Shown: one piece after another, positions 34,042-43,500 of the stretch
How the letters are laid out: each line of letters starts with the position of its first letter
Position numbering within the stretch: the stretch's first letter is position 1
Source of the DNA: an uncultured Pseudomonadota bacterium
Lineage (GTDB): Bacteria > Pseudomonadota > Gammaproteobacteria > Burkholderiales > JALYOK01
Direction: 5' to 3'
DNA: 64,000 bases
NCBI GenBank assembly: GCA_902826775.1
Contig: CADEHE010000003.1
Location: 248,001-312,000 of the forward strand
Translations under genes and position numbers: made by a program
Notes under the pieces: model-generated
The model's input: the letters and a program-made list of their open reading frames with translations, nothing else
Database searches by the model: none
What the model was told of the DNA's origin: nothing

Positions 34042-34499
34042 GGGGGGGAGTATAGCACCGGCCTGCGCGCCCCCGGGGGTAGTGGCGCGCCGCGGAGCGC
34101 GCCGATGCTCGGACTCACATGGCTGCCGCGCGGCGCATATCGCCTGCGGCCAATGCAGCGCCACGGTCCCGTTATCGCACTTGCCTATCATGCCGCTGCC
34201 TCCGACCCCTTTTCGCAATTGATTGCTGCTCGGGAACCTAGTCCCACGCGGTCGCGAAGAACTTGTTCAGACGCTCCCTCTAGGGCTATACGCAACAAAC
34301 TCGGCTAGGGATGCAAACGCCTTGTGCAGAGCAGCAAATTTCGCCAATGCGCGTTCCATTGCACCGGCTGTGGTTGTGTGCAATCATCCGCTCGCGGGAG
34401 CCGTTTGGGGTGCAACAGAGCGGTTCCGCAGGAATCCAAACTAGAAAAGCTGCAACACAGTACGCACCACTGGTGTTAACTTTTTAACGGAGGAAGTCG
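34042..34499. other. Divergent intergenic region, promoters expected
   Basis: About 460 bases between the ECF operon and the exported cyclase-family gene. Small frames here carry no recognisable domain. TTGTTC (34264-34269) with TATACG 18 bases later is a weak sigma-70-like candidate. CACCACTGGTG and GTTAACTTTTTAAC are small palindromes just before the cyclase ribosome site. None is certain. Confidence 0.4.
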
Positions 34500-35570
34500 A
34501 TGAATGCCGCAATGAAGTTATCGCTCGCGTCTGCCGCGAGCGCGCTGTTGCTCGTTGGCACGGCCGCGAAAGCGCAAGTCAACGATGCGCCGATCACCGA
34601 AAAATGGTTCCCGACCGAGTTTGGCGCCGACGATAAAGCGGGTGCGATCAATCGCATTACGCCGGACGTCATCATGAAGGCTGTCAAACTAGTGAAGAAG
34701 GGCAAAAGCGCGACGCTCGGCAAGTACTATCATTCGAGCGTCCCCGGCTTCGGACCCCGCACGTGGAACATGCAAATTCCTGGCACACCAACCGGCGGAC
34801 CGTTCGGCCGCAATGCGCTGATCTACCACGATGAGTATGTGCAATCGGAGATCGGGCAGATTTCGACGCAGTTTGACGGACCCGGCCACATCGGCGTGCG
34901 CACCAGCCAAGGTGACATGATGTACAACGGCCGTCTGCGTGACAAAGTCTATGAGCGCGGCGCTGGCGGACGCGTGTTGGGCATGGGCGATGCGGGCGTC
35001 GAACACGTCGCCGAGAAAGCCTTCGTTTGCCGTGGCGTGCTGCTGGACGCGGCCAGTTACAAAGGCTGGACGCGCCTGCCGATTCCGAAGTCTTCCGACA
35101 GTCCTGGCATCGTTACCGCAGCGGATCTCAAGGGCATGATCGCCAAGCAAGGTATCGCGGATATCGGCGAAGGTGATTGCGTATTCCTGCACACCGGTCA
35201 TGGGGATTTGTGGGCGAACTCGATTTGGAAGACGCTCTCCCCGGCTGAGAAAGCGGCGCGTTCCGCCGAGTTTAAGTCCGGCGAACCCGGTTATGGCATC
35301 AGCGCCTGCCGCTACATGGCCGAGCGCAAGATTGCCTTCATGGGCGGTGACACCTCCGCAAACGATGCGCAGCCGTTCGGCGAAGAAGGGGACCAAGATG
35401 CCGTACCTTGCCATACCGACATGCAGACGCGCCGCGGCATTTGGAACATCGAGAATCTCGACTTGAACCCGCTGGTAAAAGAAAAAGTATACGAGTTCTT
35501 GTTCGTTTGGGCGCCCCTTCGCATAATTGGCGCCACCGGCTCCCCCGGCAACCCGGTAGCGGTTTGGTGA
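34500..35570 (+). CDS. Exported cyclase-family metal-dependent hydrolase
   Basis: A 356-residue protein with a signal peptide (residues 1-25, ending AAKAQV). The mature part belongs to the cyclase family (kynurenine formamidase-like); STQFDGPGHIGVR corresponds to the family's HxGTHxDxPxH-like metal motif but with fewer histidines, and FVCRGVLLDAA and DCVFLHTGHGDLW are other family segments. It could open an amide or lactone in the periplasm. GGAGG is 5 bases before the ATG. It is a single-gene unit closed by the terminator at 35591. Confidence 0.82.
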   Translation: MNAAMKLSLASAASALLLVGTAAKAQVNDAPITEKWFPTEFGADDKAGAINRITPDVIMKAVKLVKKGKSATLGKYYHSSVPGFGPRTWNMQIPGTPTGGPFGRNALIYHDEYVQSEIGQISTQFDGPGHIGVRTSQGDMMYNGRLRDKVYERGAGGRVLGMGDAGVEHVAEKAFVCRGVLLDAASYKGWTRLPIPKSSDSPGIVTAADLKGMIAKQGIADIGEGDCVFLHTGHGDLWANSIWKTLSPAEKAARSAEFKSGEPGYGISACRYMAERKIAFMGGDTSANDAQPFGEEGDQDAVPCHTDMQTRRGIWNIENLDLNPLVKEKVYEFLFVWAPLRIIGATGSPGNPVAVW

Positions 35571-35590
35571 CACGCTATTGTTTGAAAATA

Positions 35591-35616
35591 AAAACGGCCG
35601 CCGCGGCGGCCGTTTT
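35591..35616. terminator. Bidirectional intrinsic terminator
   Basis: A perfect 26-bp palindrome: AAAACGGCCGCC followed directly by its complement, ending in a T-run. The GC stem with A-tract on one side and T-tract on the other serves transcripts from both directions. It lies 20 bases after the cyclase-family stop codon. Confidence 0.9.
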
Positions 35617-35746
35617 TATTTGTCGGTGCAATTTTTGCAATATGAAGTGCGGAGCGTTTAAAGGAGATCTGGCCTATACAGCTAGATGTTTGCTTGCGTA
35701 AGTATGTTTTATAGGCTTTTGAGCAGCTATCCACCTAACAGTATCA

Positions 35747-35788
35747 AGCTTCACGTTTCAGGTTTGACCTCTCTCTCCTCACTTCCCT
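35747..35788. repeat. Degenerate heptad repeat abutting a stop codon (tract 1)
   Basis: Six 7-base units (AGCTTCA, CGTTTCA, GGTTTGA, CCTCTCT, CTCCTCA, CTTCCCT) run up to the stop codon of the HDAC-like gene on the minus strand. Units resemble those of the tracts at 36771 and 60941. Confidence 0.5.
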
Positions 35789-36715
35789 TCAAAGCCCCGC
35801 CAGTACGCGAATGTGCTCGGTGACGCTGCGTCCGAGCGCGTCGAGGTCGTAACCACCTTCCAATGTAGAGACAATGCGTCCGCGCGCATGACGCTTGGCC
35901 AGTGCCACAATTTCGCGGCTGACCCACACATAATCCGCCTCGACGAATCCGAGGTTCGCGAGCGGGTCATCGCGATGCGCATCGAACCCTGCCGAGACGC
36001 AAATCATCTCCGGTTTAAAGCGCTCCAGCGCCGGCAACCATCGCTCGCTGACCGCTTTGCGAAATGCTTCGCCGCCGCTGCGTTCCGGCAACGGCGTGTT
36101 CACGATGTGATCGCTGACCGTTTCGGCGCCCTGAAACGGATAGAACGGGTGCTGAAACGACGAGCAAAACAGCACGCGAGGATCGTTTGCGATCATCTCT
36201 TCCGTTCCGTTTCCGTGATGCACGTCGAAATCAACGATCGCCACGCGCTTCAGCTTGTGCTGTTCTAGCGCGTGACGCGCTCCGATGACAACATTGCCGA
36301 AAATGCAGAAGCCCATCGACCGGTTCGAAAGCGCGTGATGCCCCGGCGGGCGCACCGCGCAAAACGCATTCTCAACTTCCTCCTTCATCACCAGGTCGGT
36401 CGCCAGCACCAGCGCGCCTGCCGCGCGCAATGCCGCCGCCAAGCTGTGCTGGTTCATCGCGGTGTCGGGATCGAGGCGGCGCTTCTGTCCCGGTTGCGGC
36501 GCATTGGCGAAGATATCGTCGATATACTCGGGCGTGTGCGCGCGCAGCAGCTGTTCGCGGGTAGCCAGGGGCGCGTCACGATGATCGAGGTGCTGGGAAA
36601 TACCCGCGGCGATCAAGCGATCTTGAATCGCATCGAGCCGTGCCGGCTGCTCTGGATGGCCGCTGCCCATGTCGTGCTTGCGGCAGTCGGCGTGAGTGAT
36701 GAAAGCGGTTGCCAT
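35789..36715 (-). CDS. Histone-deacetylase-family (acetylpolyamine/acetoin-type) deacetylase
   Basis: A 308-residue class II HDAC-like zinc hydrolase. The active site is complete: RPPGHHALSNRSMGFCIFGN, DFDVHHGNGTEEM (Asp and His zinc ligands), SAGFDAHRDDPLA (second Asp) and LEGGYDLDAL. Bacterial members deacetylate polyamines, acetyl-lysine or other amides. ATG 36715 gives the usual N-terminus; the frame upstream runs into repeat sequence. The gene follows rpoS on the same strand after an 88-base gap made of heptad repeats. Confidence 0.9.
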   Translation of the reverse strand: MATAFITHADCRKHDMGSGHPEQPARLDAIQDRLIAAGISQHLDHRDAPLATREQLLRAHTPEYIDDIFANAPQPGQKRRLDPDTAMNQHSLAAALRAAGALVLATDLVMKEEVENAFCAVRPPGHHALSNRSMGFCIFGNVVIGARHALEQHKLKRVAIVDFDVHHGNGTEEMIANDPRVLFCSSFQHPFYPFQGAETVSDHIVNTPLPERSGGEAFRKAVSERWLPALERFKPEMICVSAGFDAHRDDPLANLGFVEADYVWVSREIVALAKRHARGRIVSTLEGGYDLDALGRSVTEHIRVLAGL

Positions 36716-36720
36716 GTATG

Positions 36721-36803
36721 CCGGTGGCGAAGTGACAATTAACAGGTGGCAAGTACGTGACAAATACTAACTCGCCACTCGTTACTCGTCACCTATCACC
36801 CAG
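36721..36803. repeat. Degenerate heptad repeat filling the rpoS-HDAC gap (tract 2)
   Basis: CTCGCCA, CTCGTTA, CTCGTCA, CCTATCA and CCCAGCT follow each other exactly (36771-36805), the last running into the rpoS stop codon (TAG on the minus strand, 36804-36806). The first half (about 36730-36766) shows the opposite pattern, AGTGACA, ATTAACA, GGTGGCA, so the two halves could pair. Apart from these units the gap holds nothing else. Confidence 0.6.
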
Positions 36804-37757
36804 CTAGAACAACACCTCGCGCGTAATACCATACCTGCGCAGCACGCGCTTGAGCACTTTCAGCGCCTCCAGTTGAATCTGACGCACGCGCTCGCGCGTG
36901 AGTTTCAACTGTGCGGCGAGTTCTTCCAGGGTGTAGATGTCGTGATCGTTGAGCCCGAAGCGGCGCTCGACCACCCAGCGTTGCTTGTCGGTCAGTTCCT
37001 TCAGCCATTCGTGCAGGCGATGCGCCATCTGCGCTTGGTCGAACAGATGCTCCGGCAGCGGCGTCTGCTCGTCGGGTATGGTTTCCGCGAGCGAGAGCAG
37101 CGGATCGACGTCCAAGGGCGCATCCAGCGACGCCAAGCGCTCGTTCAATGCAAGCACGCGCCGTACTTCTTCGACCGGGCGATCGAGCAAGTTAGCAACG
37201 TCTTCCACACTTGGCTCGCGCGCCGAGCGCGCTTCTAAGTGGCGCTTGGCGCGCAGATAAACGTTCAGTTCCTTGATAACGTGAATCGGTAAGCGAATCG
37301 TGCGCGACTGATTCATGATTGCGCGCTCGATGTTTTGGCGGATCCACCAGGTCGCGTAGGTCGAAAAGCGGAAACCGCGCTCCGGCTCGAACTTGTCGAG
37401 CGCATGCATCAGTCCGAGATTGCCCTCTTCCACCAAATCCATCAGCGGCAGGCCGCGATTGATGTAGTGCTTGGCGATGTTGACCACCAAGCGCAGGTTG
37501 TGCTGAATCATCTTCTGCCGCGCGTCGAAATCACCTTGCTTGACGCGATCGGCCAGTGCACGCTCTTCCTGAGCGGTCAGCAGTTTGCTGCGGCCAATTT
37601 CGTTCAGGTAAAGCTGAGTGGTGTCCCCGTGAAAATCGTCGAAAATCGACTCCGCCGGGGCTTCAGCCTCGGCAGGAGCAGCTTCGCCACGCTCTTCCAG
37701 TTCTTCGGGTTCGAGCGCGTCGAGTTCTTCGTCTTCGGTTTCGCTAGCTTGCGCCAT
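36804..37757 (-). CDS. rpoS: Stationary-phase RNA polymerase sigma factor
   Basis: A 317-residue sigma-70-family protein of RpoS type. The acidic start ([19 protein letters not shown]) leads to region 1.2 ([15 protein letters not shown]), region 2 ([37 protein letters not shown]), region 3 and region 4.2 ([25 protein letters not shown]). ATG 37757 overlaps the end of nlpD by 14 bases, so coupling is likely and longer upstream starts are discarded. In many proteobacteria the main rpoS promoter lies inside nlpD. It should control stress and stationary-phase genes. Confidence 0.96.
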   Translation of the reverse strand: MAQASETEDEELDALEPEELEERGEAAPAEAEAPAESIFDDFHGDTTQLYLNEIGRSKLLTAQEERALADRVKQGDFDARQKMIQHNLRLVVNIAKHYINRGLPLMDLVEEGNLGLMHALDKFEPERGFRFSTYATWWIRQNIERAIMNQSRTIRLPIHVIKELNVYLRAKRHLEARSAREPSVEDVANLLDRPVEEVRRVLALNERLASLDAPLDVDPLLSLAETIPDEQTPLPEHLFDQAQMAHRLHEWLKELTDKQRWVVERRFGLNDHDIYTLEELAAQLKLTRERVRQIQLEALKVLKRVLRRYGITREVLF

Positions 37758-38931
37758 TCGGCAGGTACTTGAGTGGATCAACAGGTTTGCCGTAGCGGCG
37801 GATCTCGAAATGTAACACGGCGCCTTCTGCATCCGCGTCCCCCATTTCGGCAATCTTCTGCCCTTTGCCGACGTTTTGACCTTCTTTTACAAAGACTTTG
37901 CCGTTGCGTGCATAAACGCTCAGAAACATCTTGTTGTGCTTGATGACGATCATCTTGCCGTAACCGCGTAAGCTATTGCCGACGTACGACACTTGTCCTG
38001 CAGCGCTCGCCAGTACGCTTTGGCCAGCGGCGCCAGTCAGGGCGATGCCTTTCGAATCATCCGAAAAACCGTTGCTCAGCTTGCTCGGCGCCGGCCAAGT
38101 CCAGTCCACGCCCTCTACCACGACGCTGGGCGCGGCGAGCGCAGTCGGTTCCGGCTTGTTGGCTTGTGCACCACCGCTGGGCATAGTTTGGGGGGCTGCG
38201 ACGCTTTCAATCGGCATCTCCGTCACTGCCGCGGTTTTGTCGGCGATCGGCGCCGCGTTGCTCGCTGCGGCCGCCGGCTTAGCATCGCTTTCATAGCGCG
38301 CCCAGTTCGCCTCGGTGTATCGCAGCTTGAGCGCCCGAGGTTCAGACTTGAGCGTGATTACGCTGGGCGTCGTGACGCTCTGCGGCACAGCGGCTGGCGC
38401 CGGCGTAGGTGGCGCGCTGGGTGCCGGCGCTGGCTTGACTATCTCGCTATCACCTAATGCCCCTGCCTCTTGTGTCTGATCGGTAATGATGGTGGTGCTG
38501 TCCACCGTGGTTGGTTTAGCCGGAATCACCGTCACATTGTTCTGTGCCGGGCGTAGCCGCAATTGCTGGCCCACTTTTATTACGTAAGGCTCGGCAAGGC
38601 CATTCCACTCGGCGATCTCGCGATAGGTCAGCCCATAGGCAATGGAAATACCAAACAAGGTTTCACCGCGCAGCACCGTGTGATACTCAGGGCGTGGATC
38701 ATTGACGTCCCACGTCGGCTGCGCACGCGCGACCACAACTTCCCCAGGCGGCTTGCGCGCGGGCGCACCGGCTGCCGATGCGGCGGGAACTTGAGGTTTA
38801 GCGACAGCGGCAGGTTGCGACTGGCGTGGAGCGCCTTGCGCGGAGCGGTCAACAACCGGCGCCCGCTGCGGCGTCGCGCAAGCCGTCACCACGATGGCGG
38901 TCAATGCACAGATGGCTAGGCGCGCGTTCAT
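37744..38931 (-). CDS. nlpD: NlpD lipoprotein, amidase activator
   Basis: A 395-residue lipoprotein: lipobox VTAC near residue 17, a proline/alanine-rich spacer, a LysM domain ([30 protein letters not shown]), a long variable linker, and a C-terminal LytM domain (about 300-390). The LytM catalytic histidines are degenerate (HFEIRRYG where active peptidases have HxH), as known for NlpD, which activates AmiC rather than cutting peptidoglycan itself. ATG 38931 begins the signal peptide. It sits between pcm and rpoS as expected. Confidence 0.94.
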   Translation of the reverse strand: MNARLAICALTAIVVTACATPQRAPVVDRSAQGAPRQSQPAAVAKPQVPAASAAGAPARKPPGEVVVARAQPTWDVNDPRPEYHTVLRGETLFGISIAYGLTYREIAEWNGLAEPYVIKVGQQLRLRPAQNNVTVIPAKPTTVDSTTIITDQTQEAGALGDSEIVKPAPAPSAPPTPAPAAVPQSVTTPSVITLKSEPRALKLRYTEANWARYESDAKPAAAASNAAPIADKTAAVTEMPIESVAAPQTMPSGGAQANKPEPTALAAPSVVVEGVDWTWPAPSKLSNGFSDDSKGIALTGAAGQSVLASAAGQVSYVGNSLRGYGKMIVIKHNKMFLSVYARNGKVFVKEGQNVGKGQKIAEMGDADAEGAVLHFEIRRYGKPVDPLKYLPNGAS

Positions 38932-38947
38932 CGGGCCTGCGCTGTGC

Positions 38948-39664
38948 TCATGCCGTGCCGGGCAATACGGGTACAAATCTAACCGCCTCCAGTTTGCTCT
39001 CCACAAACCCCTCCTCGGTGCGTTCGATCACTAGCAAATACTGGTCCTGGACACCCACGGGCACCACCAATCGGCCACCGACTGCCAGTTGCTCCAGCAA
39101 CTGGCGCGGTACTTCGGGCGCGGCCGCAGCAACTATGATCGCATCGAATGGCGCGACTTCGGCCAATCCAAGCATGCCGTCGCTATGTTTCAGACGTATG
39201 TTGGACAGACGCAACGGTCGCAGGTTGGCGCGCGCCTTTTCCAGCAACGCGCCGATGCGTTCCAGCGAATACACTTCGCGCGCCAATTTCGATAGCACGG
39301 CGGTCTGATAGCCGCACCCAGTGCCGATTTCCAACACCTTGCCGATACGCGCACCCGGCGCTAAACGATCGTCCTTGGGCAAGCTTTCCTTGCCGCTGCC
39401 CGGGCTTTCGAGAGAGAGCATGCGCAGCACTTCGCACATGCGCGCGACGATATAGGGACTCGAAATCGTCTGCCCGAAGCCAATCGGCAGCGGCGCGTCG
39501 TCATAGGCGCGCGTAGCGAGCGCTTCTTCGACAAATACGTGCCGCGGGACTTCCGCCATTACGGTGAGCACAGTCTCGTCCTTAATGCCCTCGGCGCGCA
39601 AGCGTTCGACCATGCGTAAACGCGTGCGCTGCGAAGTCATACCGATGCCAGCTTGACGCATCAT
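38948..39664 (-). CDS. pcm: Protein-L-isoaspartate O-methyltransferase
   Basis: A 238-residue repair methyltransferase that methylates L-isoaspartyl residues in aged proteins. Signatures are [38 protein letters not shown], the SAM motif [16 protein letters not shown] and [31 protein letters not shown] small insertion ([22 protein letters not shown]) precedes the SAM motif. The start overlaps the surE stop by 4 bases; MTSQR eight codons later is an alternative. Confidence 0.95.
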   Translation of the reverse strand: MMRQAGIGMTSQRTRLRMVERLRAEGIKDETVLTVMAEVPRHVFVEEALATRAYDDAPLPIGFGQTISSPYIVARMCEVLRMLSLESPGSGKESLPKDDRLAPGARIGKVLEIGTGCGYQTAVLSKLAREVYSLERIGALLEKARANLRPLRLSNIRLKHSDGMLGLAEVAPFDAIIVAAAAPEVPRQLLEQLAVGGRLVVPVGVQDQYLLVIERTEEGFVESKLEAVRFVPVLPGTA

Positions 39665-40413
39665 GCCTTGGCGGCGAGCCAGCCACGCAAACGATCGAGC
39701 TGCGCGTAATGAGTTAAATCCATTTGCAGCGGCGTAATCGACACCGCACCGCGCTCTACCGCATAAAAATCAGTGCCCGGCCCTGCATCCGCCGCGCCGC
39801 CCGCAGCGCCGACCCAATAAACGATGTCGCCGCGCGGATTGGTCGACTTGATCACCGGCTCGGCTTTGTGGCGCTTGCCCAAACGGGTAATCTGGCGTGC
39901 TCGTAGCTGCGCGTGCGGCAGGTCCGGCACATTCACGTTGAGCAGCGTCGGCTCGGTCAATGGACGCGCCTGCAAATCGCGCACGAGTTCGTGCGCCACG
40001 CGAGCCGCGGTAGCAAAGTGATTGCCAGATTCGCGCACCAAGGAAATGGCCACCGCTGGAATGCCGAGCAAAAATCCCTCGGTGGCAGCGGCGACCGTGC
40101 CGGAGTACAACGTGTCGTCACCCATGTTGGCGCCGTGATTTATGCCGGAAACGATCATGTCGGGCGCCTGATCCAACAACCCGGTGACCGCCATATGAAC
40201 GCAGTCGGTCGGCGTGCCATTCACGTGAAAAAAACCGTTGGCGGCTTGTCGCACGCGCAAGGGCCGATCCAAGGTAAGCGAGTTGCTCGCCCCGCTGTAG
40301 TCACGCTCGGGCGCAACTACCGTGATTTCGCCCAAATCGGCCAGCGCTTCGGACAGAGCAATGAGCCCGGGCGCGAAGTAGCCGTCATCATTGCTAAGCA
40401 GAATGCGGTACAT
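39661..40413 (-). CDS. surE: 5'/3'-nucleotidase SurE
   Basis: A 250-residue survival protein E. The N-terminal metal site ([13 protein letters not shown], with the adjacent Asp pair), [13 protein letters not shown], the [10 protein letters not shown] and [22 protein letters not shown] segments are all intact. The enzyme dephosphorylates nucleoside monophosphates and exopolyphosphate. ATG 40413 is the start of the conserved fold; the open frame upstream to 40680 is antisense to uvrA and rejected. It is first in the surE-pcm-nlpD-rpoS operon and divergent from uvrA. Confidence 0.95.
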   Translation of the reverse strand: MYRILLSNDDGYFAPGLIALSEALADLGEITVVAPERDYSGASNSLTLDRPLRVRQAANGFFHVNGTPTDCVHMAVTGLLDQAPDMIVSGINHGANMGDDTLYSGTVAAATEGFLLGIPAVAISLVRESGNHFATAARVAHELVRDLQARPLTEPTLLNVNVPDLPHAQLRARQITRLGKRHKAEPVIKSTNPRGDIVYWVGAAGGAADAGPGTDFYAVERGAVSITPLQMDLTHYAQLDRLRGWLAAKA

Positions 40414-40587
40414 GGCGGCCAGCGGAATGCAACAGCATGGGGTTTTTGCAGTTGAAACAAAGCGTTTGATTATAACAAAGCACCTTGCGCGAATCGCAGC
40501 ACGAACTGCCGAGATGCACGCGCTGGCCGATGAACGGCGGGCTACAATCGCTCGTCCCGCGTCTCGTTCTACTACCGCCGCTCGCAC
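40414..40587. promoter_or_regulatory. Divergent promoter region of surE and uvrA
   Basis: A 174-base gap that must hold both promoters. I did not find a convincing LexA box (CTGT-N8-ACAG) or a clear -10/-35 pair. TTGATTATAACA (40467-40478) contains TATAA and is the only AT-rich patch. Confidence 0.35.
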
Positions 40588-43500
40588 ATGCCCAACACCG
40601 CCCCGCCCAACGCCGCCATTCATATTCGCGGCGCGCGTCAGAATAATCTCAAAAACCTTGATCTCGATGTGCCGCTCCATGAGCTAATCGTCGTCACGGG
40701 CGTCAGCGGCTCGGGCAAATCCTCGCTGGTTTTCGACACACTTTACGCTGAAGGCCAACGCCGCTACGTCGAAACCTTCTCGCCGTATGCGCGCCAATTT
40801 TTGGATCGCATGGACAAGCCGCAAGTCGACCGCATCGATGGCGTGCCACCGGCAATTGCCATCGATCAGACCAACCCGGTACGCACCTCGCGCTCCACCG
40901 TCGGCACGATGACGGAACTAAACGATCACCTGAAGCTGCTTTACGCGCGCGCGGCACGGCTGTATTGCCGCGCTTGCGGGACGCCGGTTGGATCAGATAC
41001 TCCTGGTGATATATATTCAAAACTGTTATCTGAAAAAGATCATGGGCATATCCAGACTGCAGTAATTACATTTCCAGTCAACGTACCGGCAAATTTCACC
41101 GAGGAGGAAGTGCGCGGTTTTCTGCAACAGCAAGGCTACGCACGCGTGCACGCGCGGCGCAAAGACGTGTTAGATATTGTGCAGGATCGCGTGCGCATCG
41201 AAGCGCAAGCGCGCGATCGGATCATTGAAAGCTTGGAACTCGCGCTCAAACTCGGGCGGGGCCGCGTCAATGTGTACGCCGACGATAACGCCGAGAATAA
41301 GAAGGCGGCGGCAAACCGCTACTGGCGCTTCTCAAGCGGCTTGCACTGCGCGCAGTGCGACATCGACTACGCGGCCCCCACGCCGGCGATGTTCTCTTTC
41401 AATTCACCCATTGGTGCGTGTGAAACTTGCCGTGGCTTTGGCCGCAGCATCGGCGTCGACTACGGTTTGGTCATTCCGGATGAGCGCAAGAGCCTGCGCG
41501 ACGGCGCCATCAAGCCGTGGCAAACGCAGAGCTTCAAGGAATGCCAAGACGACTTAGAGAAGTACGCGAAGAAGCGCGGCCACCCGCTCGATGTGCCCTG
41601 GCGCGATCTAGCGCCGGCGGTCAAAGATTGGGTGATAAGCGGCGATGCGGAATGGATCAGTTGGCGCAAATCCGAAGGCAAGCAATGGTACGGTGCGCGC
41701 CGCTTTTTCGACTGGCTGGAGAGCAAAGCGTACAAGATGCACATCCGCGTGCTGCTCTCCAAGTATCGCGCTTACACCGACTGCACGGCGTGCGGCGGGG
41801 CGCGCCTAAAACCCGATGCGCTGTTGTGGCGCTTGGGAGTCAGCGCCGATGCCCGTGGCTTCACGATCCACGAACTCATGCTGCTGCCTATCGAGCGTCT
41901 GCAAGTATTTTTTCGCGACATTGCCCTGCCCGCCCCGCTCGATCAAGCCACCGAACTGCTGCTCGGCGAAATTCGAGCACGCATCGACTACCTCTGTAAT
42001 GTAGGGCTGAGCTACCTCACTCTCGATCGCCAGTCGCGCACGCTTTCCGGCGGCGAAGTGCAGCGCATCAACCTGACAACAGCGCTGGGCACTTCCCTGG
42101 TGAACACGCTGTTCGTGCTCGACGAGCCGAGCATCGGCCTGCATCCGCGCGACATGAGCCGAATCATCGCCATCATGCAGCGCCTGCGCGACGCCGGCAA
42201 TTCCCTAGTGGTAGTGGAGCACGATCCGCAGATCATGTTCGCCGCCGATCGCATCCTCGATCTTGGACCCGGCCCGGGCGAACGCGGCGGCGAGATCGTC
42301 AGCTTCGGCACGCCGCAACAACTTCTTGCGCAACCGGCCTCGCTCACTGCGGCGTACTTGTCCGGGCGCAAGCGCGTGCACGACGATGATCGAGCGCAAA
42401 CGCGCGCGCCAACGGGCACGACAGAGAAACTGGAACTGCTCGGCGTCAGCGAGCGCAACTTGAAAAACATCGACCTCGCCATCCCGCTCAATCGCTTGGT
42501 GTGCATCACCGGCGTCAGCGGTTCGGGCAAATCCACCTTAGTGCAAGACGTCCTCTACGCCGCGCTGCGCAAACAGCAGGGCAAACCGACCGAAACACCT
42601 GGCGCACATCGGGCGCTACGCGGACACGATCTAATCGGCGACGTGATCATGGTCGATCAAACGCCGATCGGGCGCACGACGCGCTCAAACCCCGCCAGCT
42701 ATGTCGGCGCCTTCGACGCAATCCGTAAGTTGTTTTGCGAGGAACCGCTGGCGCGCGAGCGCAAGTACACGCCGGGCACTTTTAGCTTCAACTCCGGCAC
42801 CGGCCGCTGCCCAACCTGCAGCGGCAATGGTTTCGAGCACATCGAGATGCAGTTCTTGAGCGATGTATACCTGCGCTGCCCCGACTGCAATGGCAGGCGC
42901 TACCGCGACGAAGTGTTGGAAGTAAAGCTGCTCTCCCAAGATCAGCGTGAATCGAAGTCGATAGCCGACGTGCTGGATTTGACAGCGGCCCAAGCGTTGG
43001 TATTTTTTGCAGAATACGCCGAAGTGCGGCGCGTGCTCGAACCGCTCGTCGCCGTGGGCCTGGACTACCTCAAGCTTGGCCAGCCGGTGCCCACGCTTTC
43101 AGGGGGCGAGGCGCAGCGCCTGAAGCTCGCAGGGCATCTGGCAGAAGCCGCCGCTCGCCCCCCAATCAAGCGTTCGGCAAAAAGCGATGGCGCCAAACCG
43201 CACACCCTTTTCCTGTTCGACGAGCCGACCACTGGCTTGCATTTCGAAGACATCGCCAAGCTGCTGCGCGCGCTGCGCCGCTTGCTTGACGTGGGCCACT
43301 CGCTGCTCATCATTGAGCACAATCTGGACGTGATTCGCGCCGCGGATTGGATCATCGATCTAGGTCCCGAAGGCGGCGACGCCGGGGGGGACATCGTCTG
43401 CCAGGGCACGCCTGCGGACGTGATGCGTGTGGAGCGCTCTCACACCGGTGCTGCGCTGCGCGACTATGAACATTCGCTTGCGCAAATGAAGGTCAATGCG

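Noticed and set aside
40414..40587. LexA (SOS) box before uvrA
   Set aside because: No CTGT-N8-ACAG palindrome was found by eye in the gap.
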